In this document: one piece after another, positions 58,609 through 64,000 of the stretch
Position numbering within the stretch: position 1 is the stretch's first letter
How the letters are laid out: every line of letters starts with the position of its first letter
NCBI GenBank assembly: GCA_916700875.1
Contig: CAKAKS010000068.1
Coordinates: forward strand, 32,150,127 to 32,214,126
From: Sebastes aleutianus
Taxonomy: Eukaryota > Chordata > Actinopteri > Perciformes > Sebastidae
Reading direction: 5' to 3'
DNA length: 64,000 nt
Program-made: the position numbers and the translations under genes
The notes under the pieces: generated by a model
The model's database searches: none
What the model was told of the DNA's origin: nothing
The model's input: the letters and a program-made list of their open reading frames with translations, nothing else

Positions 58609-59193
58609 TAGGGATGCACCCATACCACTTTTTTTCAGACTAGTATAAGAGTATAAGTACTTACATTTGGGTACTCGCCGATACCGAGTACCGATACGAG
58701 TACTTCTCTGTGCCAAAAGACCCTCGTTAACAGCCAGCTGGAGGGTGTGAGTGACACCCGGCAGGCTGGGGAGTCCCTCATTCGAGGCGGTGCGCCGTGA
58801 CTGGCTCTAGGTCGGCTTGGAAAGGCTCGGGGCGAAGGTGCTTCCCGGGGCCGTGGCCAAAGTGTCACCGGGGTGGACTGTCCTCAGTGCGCCCCAACCG
58901 CGTCGTGCCCCCAGGGCGAGGCTCGGGCAACGTAAAAGGCGCCAGGTGTCTGCGGCGACGCCTGCAACCCACCCGCCCCGTCTTGAAACACGGACCAAGG
59001 AGTCCAACACACGTCGGGTGGTGGAGCGTGAGCATGTGCAATAAGACCGGAAAGATGGTGATGAGAGGTTAACGGCACGCTGCCGTAAAGTGGTATCGGT
59101 GCCGTTGTATCGGAGCCGTTTTGCGAGTACGAGTACATGAGCACAGTATCGGACTCAATACCCAATACTGGTATCGGTATCGGTGCATCCCTA
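58609..59193 (+). mobile_element. RepC hAT element carrying 28S rDNA, 585 bp
   Basis: Ends TAGGGATGCACC (58609) and GGTGCATCCCTA (to 59193) are inverted repeats, each followed by RepC-type GATACCGAGTACCGATACG or GTATCGGTATCGGTGC runs. Flanking 8-mers ATTTCTCC (58601-58608) and ATTTCTTC (59194-59201) form a target duplication with one mismatch, as expected for hAT. There is no transposase frame. The interior is mostly ribosomal DNA (see 58783-59013). A further 80 bp before it (58700-58780, around CAGCCAGCTGGAGGGTGTG) is of unknown origin. Confidence 0.85.
58783..59013 (+). pseudogene. 28S ribosomal RNA fragment inside a transposon
   Basis: The segment from 58980, GTCTTGAAACACGGACCAAG then GAGTCCAACAC, is the highly conserved 28S stretch after expansion segment D2; vertebrate 28S has GAGTCTAACAC at the last part. 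Before it, GCGGTGCGCCGTGACTGGCT, CACCGGGGTGGACTGTCC, TCAGTGCGCCCC and GCAACCCACCCG keep the order of the distal D2 region. The GC content is far above the flanks. It is colinear with 28S but much shorter than a gene, and it has point differences, so it is a captured or inserted fragment and not a working rRNA gene. The exact right limit is uncertain (up to about 59060). Confidence 0.8.
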
Positions 59194-59220
59194 ATTTCTT
59201 CCTTCTGTTTCTACTTCTTT

Positions 59221-59378
59221 TACGATTTTGAAATAGATTTTTAATGCCAGAATCTATATATGTGCTTCATTTGAGTCGATGCGGAGGTAGAAGGAAGTTA
59301 CCACTTTTATTGTTGTAGTCTGAGTAACGTGACGTCGTATCCGTTCCGTATCTGTCAACCAAAACAAACCGCAGCGAT
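59221..59378 (+). mobile_element. RepE left-part fragment
   Basis: ACGATTTTGAAATAGATTTT, GATGCGGAGGTAGAAGGAAG and GTTGTAGTCTGAGTAACGTG match 17700-17820 and 24980-25030. Confidence 0.7.
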
Positions 59379-60052
59379 AATCTTATCATTATAATCTTAG
59401 ACTAAAAGATAATGGTGTCTGGAATCGAACTAGAGGAAGTGTTGGCTCATAGTGGGAGAGTATCTGAACGTTGGAGTCAGAAATTGGTGGAAACCACCTA
59501 GAACGTGGAAACATTGGAATCTAGCTAATTAGTCATTTTAAAAAGGAATAATGAGAGGAGGGCATCTTGTAAGCCTCAGAAAAAGTGGGACTTGTGCTAA
59601 AACATAAAAGCCGGGGCACCGTTGAGGTGCTTCAGTCTGCTTTGGAGACCAGCACTCTGTTTGATCCACGGTTAATCTATTCATATCTAATTCTGGAGTC
59701 TGTCTTGTTTTTAAAAGTTTGTCCTTATTGAAGTTCTTGATAAGTGTGGCTGAGGACCTGAAACCATCTGGCCTGGTTGAAGATTTTCTCCCACATTACG
59801 CTAAATAACTTTGCATTCATTCCCAAAAATGACAACAATTTTACAAAGTTTGATGCCCACAAATTCTGCAAAGTGACCTCTGTAAACTTCTCTCACCAAC
59901 ACTCATGTGTGCGGTACCAGCCGGTCTGCATCTTGTGCCAAATAAGGAAAGCCAAAGGACTGGAGAGAAAAACAAGATCTAATATTCCTCTATACAGAGT
60001 GCTATAATATTCATAACTATGTTTTCATTAGTGTATAATCACCTGGAACTAG
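59379..60052. other. No gene recognised
   Basis: A 76-codon plus frame at 59777-60007 (with CxxC-like CILCQIRK) lacks a domain context. Confidence 0.45.
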
Positions 60053-60480
60053 CGGTGCTTTCACATCAGGGACACGGGTCCGGATCCGAGTACACTTGAC
60101 CCCCAAAGTCCAGTTTGTTTTATTAGTATGAACGCTCCGTATTGTACTGAGGCAAAGTTCGTCACTCCACACTCGAGTCCACTTGAAAAGGTGGTGTGGA
60201 GTACGGTTCATGTGTTCTCAGGGTACAGTTCGAATCAGGTGTGAAATCCAACCGTACCGGAACACGGAAGTGGACCGCTATTTACTGCGAGTAACGTTTT
60301 GAAAGGGCAGGCTTCAGCATGCGCCATAAAGCAGGAAGGCAGGCGAGAGGGTCCCTAAAATATGAACAATAGTAGGCGATGGGGTTGGCCGATGTTTGTT
60401 ATTTTATTTAGCTAATTTAATGGTCTGCCTCGAACGAGACCGAGAGTCGCTCAGCTGCTCAGCGGGCAGACAGAGAGAGA
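60053..60480 (-). mobile_element. RepG copy, minus
   Basis: GTGCTTTCACATCAGGGACA, GGGTCCGGATCCGAGTACAC, CACTTGAAAAGGTGG, GAATCAGGTGTGAAA and CTCAGCTGCTCAGCGGGCAG are the reverse of the 32676-33206 copy. A short (GA)n run follows. Confidence 0.75.
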
Positions 60481-61225
60481 GAGAGAGACAGAGGGGGAAA
60501 CAACGTGTATTTTCACTCAGGTCTCATGTTAATGCCAGGTCTGACCGGGGCCTTTTGTTTCTTCCGTCGTATGTCTCTTCTTTCTCTTCCTGTTCCCGCC
60601 TCCCTCTCTTTTATCTTTGAACCTTATTTGGGCCTGTTTCTCTCCCCGATTACATAACCGTTGCCCTTCGGTCATAAATCTCTGTCCTCCTTCCTGTCCT
60701 TCATCCCTAAGATGTAATGTCAATAAAAATGAGTTATATTCTTACTGATTAGAGGACTAACCTGTGATGACGTCGGCAGTCGTCCAATGGGACATTATTA
60801 GAATAATCACCCCACCATCACAATGATTAAAGCCATTTCTTCTCTTCTCTCTTCATATTTGCCCAAAGTGATGATTTTTATGGCCAGCTGAATTACATCC
60901 TCCTCTTCATTTACACTTTATTACTCTCGTTGTTTCACATTTTATGACACTTTATTACCTCCGAGCAACGTCTCTTAGACTCTATCTCGTTTGGTGGAAA
61001 TGTCTGTACTGTGTGTGTGTCTCTGTGTGCCTGTGTGTTTGTTAGTCGTGGCAGAATAAACTCTTCTGTGGCCAATAGATGAAAAAAATATTTTGCAGCA
61101 AGCCAGCTAACCCATCCTTTCATATAAAAGCTGTTGTTTGAACAACAGGTCTAACATTATCACGATTGTCACCATCATCATCATCATCATCATACATAAG
61201 TTGACAGACAGCTGAGGTGTAAACT
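60481..61225. other. No gene; (CAT)n at 61171-61193
   Basis: CT-rich at 60560-60700; a short ATC run. GTTAATGCCAGGTCTGACC at 60528 resembles the MITE at 17335-17550. Confidence 0.45.
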
Positions 61226-61945
61226 AGGGCTGTCAATCCATTAAAATATTCAATCGTAGTTAATCGCGATTAATCGCAAATAATTTGCACGTGTTTTATC
61301 TGTTCAAAATGTACCTTAAAGGGAGATTTGTCAAGTATTTAATACTCTTATCAACATGGGAGTGGGCAAATATGCTGCTTTATGCAAATGTATGTATATA
61401 TTTATTATTGGAAATCGATTAACAACACAAAACACTGACGGATATTGTCCAGAAACCCTCACAGGTACTGCATTTAGCATAGAAAATATGCTCACATCAT
61501 AACATGGCAAACTGCAGCCCAACAGGTAACAACAGCTGTCAGTGTGTCAGTGTGCTGACTTGACTATGACTTGACCCCAAACTGCATGTGATTATCATAA
61601 AGTGGGCATGTCTGTAAAGGGGAGACTTGTTGGTACCCAGAGAACCCATTTGCATTGACATATCTGGAGGTCAGAGGTCAAGGGAACCCTTTGAAAATGG
61701 CCATGACAGTTTTTACGTGCCAAAACGTACGTTAAGTTTGGAGCGTTATTTATCCTCCTTCGCTAGTATGACACGGTTGGTACCAGCATATTCATTAGTT
61801 TCATATGTTGCCAGTATCTTCATGCTTGCTTTAAAACTGAGCCCACTACAACCTAAAAAAGTTACGTTAATGCGTTGAAGAAATTAGTGATGTTAAAATG
61901 GAATTTGCTTGAACACGTTATCATCGCGTTAACTTTAACAGCCCT
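61226..61945 (-). mobile_element. RepA copy, minus, complete, 720 bp
   Basis: From AGGGCTGTCAATCCATTAAA to GTTAACTTTAACAGCCCT, with all family blocks. The flanks share ACT on both sides (61223-61225 and 61946-61948), a possible 3-bp target duplication, though other copies do not confirm it. This is the best reference copy in the window. Confidence 0.92.
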
Positions 61946-62470
61946 ACTAAAAGCATTTGTGATATTTTGTGCAAACAGGAAATATATCTTTAGACACAAA
62001 CAGCATTCATGCTCAGAGCTCCTGCGTCACTACCTGTCTTCTTCCACACACATCTTCCTTTAATCATCCAAGCATTGTCTGCCAGAGGCTTTCATATTTC
62101 CCCTTTGCCTCTAGTCCTTCTGTTTGTAGAATACAAATCGTTGAGCCGGGGGGGGATTTGAACCCCATAACCTTGTTACCCCCAGGGATAAAACACTGTC
62201 GCTTTTATACTACTGTTTCTCAACTTGAATGTTTTTATAATCCAATCCATCACTTTCACTGAACAACGCAGACGGATGCACACCAGTAGCCTTGGGTTAC
62301 TGGTTGAAAATGATGAAGCATAATCAATATCTCTCCATTAGAAAGATCTAACATTCCTCCTATGTGTGAAAAAGACATAAAATCAATACGTCTAGCTGGG
62401 ACTTCTAACATGTTAGTCACAGCTCTTGGTATTGGATTTCTGTCTTGGCAAAATTCTTCTTTATGTCCAG
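61946..62470. other. Intron-like, no gene
   Basis: GGGGGGGATTTGAACCCCAT at 62149-62168 looks like a tRNA T-arm in reverse, but no cloverleaf could be built. Otherwise unremarkable. Confidence 0.45.
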
Positions 62471-62503
62471 TACGGCAGCATGCATCGCCCTTTTTGCAGT
62501 CAG
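62471..62503 (+). CDS. Candidate coding microexon, 33 nt
   Basis: A pyrimidine-rich ATTCTTCTTTATGTCCAG precedes it, and CAG followed by GTAAGTCAG, a consensus donor, ends it. Eleven codons read YGSMHRPFCSQ without a stop, starting and ending on codon boundaries, which agrees with the phase left by 57763-57811. The protein is not recognised. Microexons of this size are known in vertebrate neuronal genes. It is short enough to be chance. Confidence 0.35.
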
Positions 62504-63040
62504 GTAAGTCAGGCCATAAATGAATTGAAAGTTGATCTGTTTATAAACCACATGAGTAAGAGAAGAGTAGAGAGGTGGGAGGGGAGAGACGAGGGATGAC
62601 GTGCACTGATGGTCTTCAAAAGGACCACATGTAAGGGATAATGTACCCGGGCAGTCATTGTTGTGAAATAAACCCCGACAGGGCGATGCCGCACCCCGAC
62701 GTAGAGCGCTTATTATTATCCCACTTATTACACGGCTACTTACTTAAAGGCAGGGTTGACGATGTTCTCCAGTATACACTATTTGTTATATTGGTTGAAA
62801 TGGTCTTTACACCCCGACAGCGATCCATTACTGATGAGCTCTGAAAAGGCACTGGAAAAGAGCCGTCATCTGTAGCTGCTGTAATCCTGTAAAAACGTCT
62901 ACCAATCACTACCTCTCGGTCCGCTTGGAAAGAACCAATCAGATGCCTCCCTGCCTCCCTGCTCGTACTCTACCCTTGGCGTGCACCAGCCTGAACTCAA
63001 AGCGCGTCGCCGCCACACATTTACTGGAGAATGGATAATA
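62504..63040. other. No gene; possible dispersed repeat 62740-63020
   Basis: AAAGGCAGGGTTGACGATGT onward reads like a teleost repeat I recall, and CCCCGACAGGGCGATGCCGC near 62673 is part of an inverted word pair with ACACCCCGACAGCGAT. No second copy in the window. Confidence 0.3.
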
Positions 63041-63613
63041 TGCATTAACGCAAATTCGTTTTTAATGCATTATGCATCTTATGTTGTAGCTCGCTCGTGA
63101 AGGAGGTTAAATAACGCTCCAAACTTTGGCTAAATTTTGGCAAGGGGAAAACTGTTATGGCTATTTCCAAAGGGGTCCCTTGACCTCTGACCTCCAGATA
63201 TGTCAATGAAAATGGGTTCTATGGGTACCCACGAGTCTCCCCTTTACAGACATGCCCACTTTATGATAATCACATGCAGTTTGGGGGCAAGTCATAGTCA
63301 AGTCAGCACACTGACACACTGACAGCTGTTGTTGCCTGTTGGGCTGCAGTTTGCAATGTTATGATTTGAGCATATTTCTTATGCTAAATGCAGTACCTGT
63401 GAAGATTTCTGCACAATATTTGTCATTGTTTTGTGTTGTTAATTAATTTCCAATAATAAATATATACATACAATTGCATAAAGCAGCATATTTATCCACT
63501 CTCATGTTAATAAGTGTATTAAATACTTGACAAATCTCCCGTTAAGGTACATTTTGAACCGATAAACTATGGTGATTAATCAAGATCGAATATTTGAATC
63601 GATTGACAGCCCT
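63041..63613 (+). mobile_element. RepA copy, plus, left tip missing
   Basis: TGCATTAACGCAAATTCGTT to TCGATTGACAGCCCT. The left AGGGCTGTCAA and part of the AACCATGTCATACT block are lost. Confidence 0.88.
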
Positions 63614-64000
63614 AGAAATATTATAATCAAATTAGGATCAATGTATAAAAATCCTTAAGAAATATCAGCGCGTATAGATTTGAGCCCATTTAGTTAGATT
63701 TTTAAAGTGTAAAGTCAGTGAGTCACTTGACTGTGTAATGATTCTTGAACGCTTCATCGTCTCGTTGAGGAATATTTGAAAGGGCTCATCAACTCTCGCA
63801 GCTTGACCAACTTCAGCGTCTCATTTCAAGCTGTGCATTCCTGGCCGACATCAGCGTGTGTGTAGTTGGTGCCACGGCGAGTGGCTCGATTCATCTTGCG
63901 TCTGCAGAAAGGGTTACTCTTGTGTGTGTGTGTGTGTCGTCTCTAATGGCTTCTGCCTGGATACAGTGATGGCTGGGCGGAGGGGGGGGAGTGTGTGGGT
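63614..64000. other. No gene; short (TG)n at 63920-63937
   Basis: Unremarkable sequence to the window end. Confidence 0.5.

Noticed and set aside
58797..59072. Arginine/proline-rich frames on both strands
   Set aside because: They are shadows of the GC-rich 28S rRNA fragment.
62145..62210. tRNA-like T-arm (GGGATTTGAACCCC)
   Set aside because: No matching acceptor stem, D-arm or anticodon arm could be found on the minus strand.

Overview
This window looks like non-coding DNA (intron or intergenic) from a ray-finned fish, probably a percomorph teleost. The reasons are long CA/TG and CT/GA simple repeats, a dense load of short non-autonomous DNA transposons of types I associate with teleosts, GT-AG splice-like signals instead of bacterial signals, and no long open frame that is not low-complexity. 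The organism call is inference; nothing here was searched against a database.

Gene content is thin. I see three short open segments on the + strand bounded by plausible splice sites: 152-243 (92 nt), 57763-57811 (49 nt) and 62471-62503 (33 nt). Their reading frames join without a break (92 nt leaves two bases, 49 nt supplies one and ends in frame, 33 nt is in frame). They may be consecutive exons of one gene with introns of about 57.5 and 4.7 kb. I do not recognise the protein. A CpG-rich patch at about 5780-6026, just after a 1.1-kb polypyrimidine tract and ending in a good splice donor, could be an untranslated first exon of an internal promoter. A fourth exon-like segment (1233-1292) is weaker and does not share the phase.

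Most of the remaining sequence that can be explained is repeat. I name the families by letter. RepA (ends AGGGCTGTCAA, full length about 0.65-0.72 kb) occurs at least 15 times in both orientations: 0.6, 2.3, 15.5, 18.8, 21.5, 23.6, 27.0, 29.7, 31.1, 35.9, 44.9, 50.9, 57.5, 61.2 and 63.0 kb, plus a relative at 13.2 kb. RepB, RepC and RepD are hAT-like elements with ends such as TAGGGATGTCA, TAGGGATGCACC and TAGGGATGTGACGG. RepE has ends resembling TAGGGGTGGGA. RepF has ends TAGGGGTGTAAGAAAATATCG. RepG carries repeated 'CTTTCACACCTGATG'-type motifs. RepH is a long foldback. RepI is hAT-like with a zinc-finger remnant. RepJ is a repeat shared by 46.2 and 54.1 kb. RepN is an AT-rich foldback. Several insertions can be dated relative to each other because target-site duplications are intact: RepB in RepI (exact 8 bp), a CAGTGGTTCTCAAACT hAT at 11.1-11.8 kb (8 bp, one mismatch), a TTAA-flanked element at 19.9-20.6 kb, and a RepC copy at 58.6-59.2 kb (8 bp, one mismatch).

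The most unusual object is that last RepC copy. Its interior, 58783-59013, is a piece of 28S ribosomal RNA (end of the D2 region plus the conserved segment after it), held between hAT-like terminal repeats. No CRISPR array, bacterial operon, intact transposase, reverse transcriptase or complete host gene was found.
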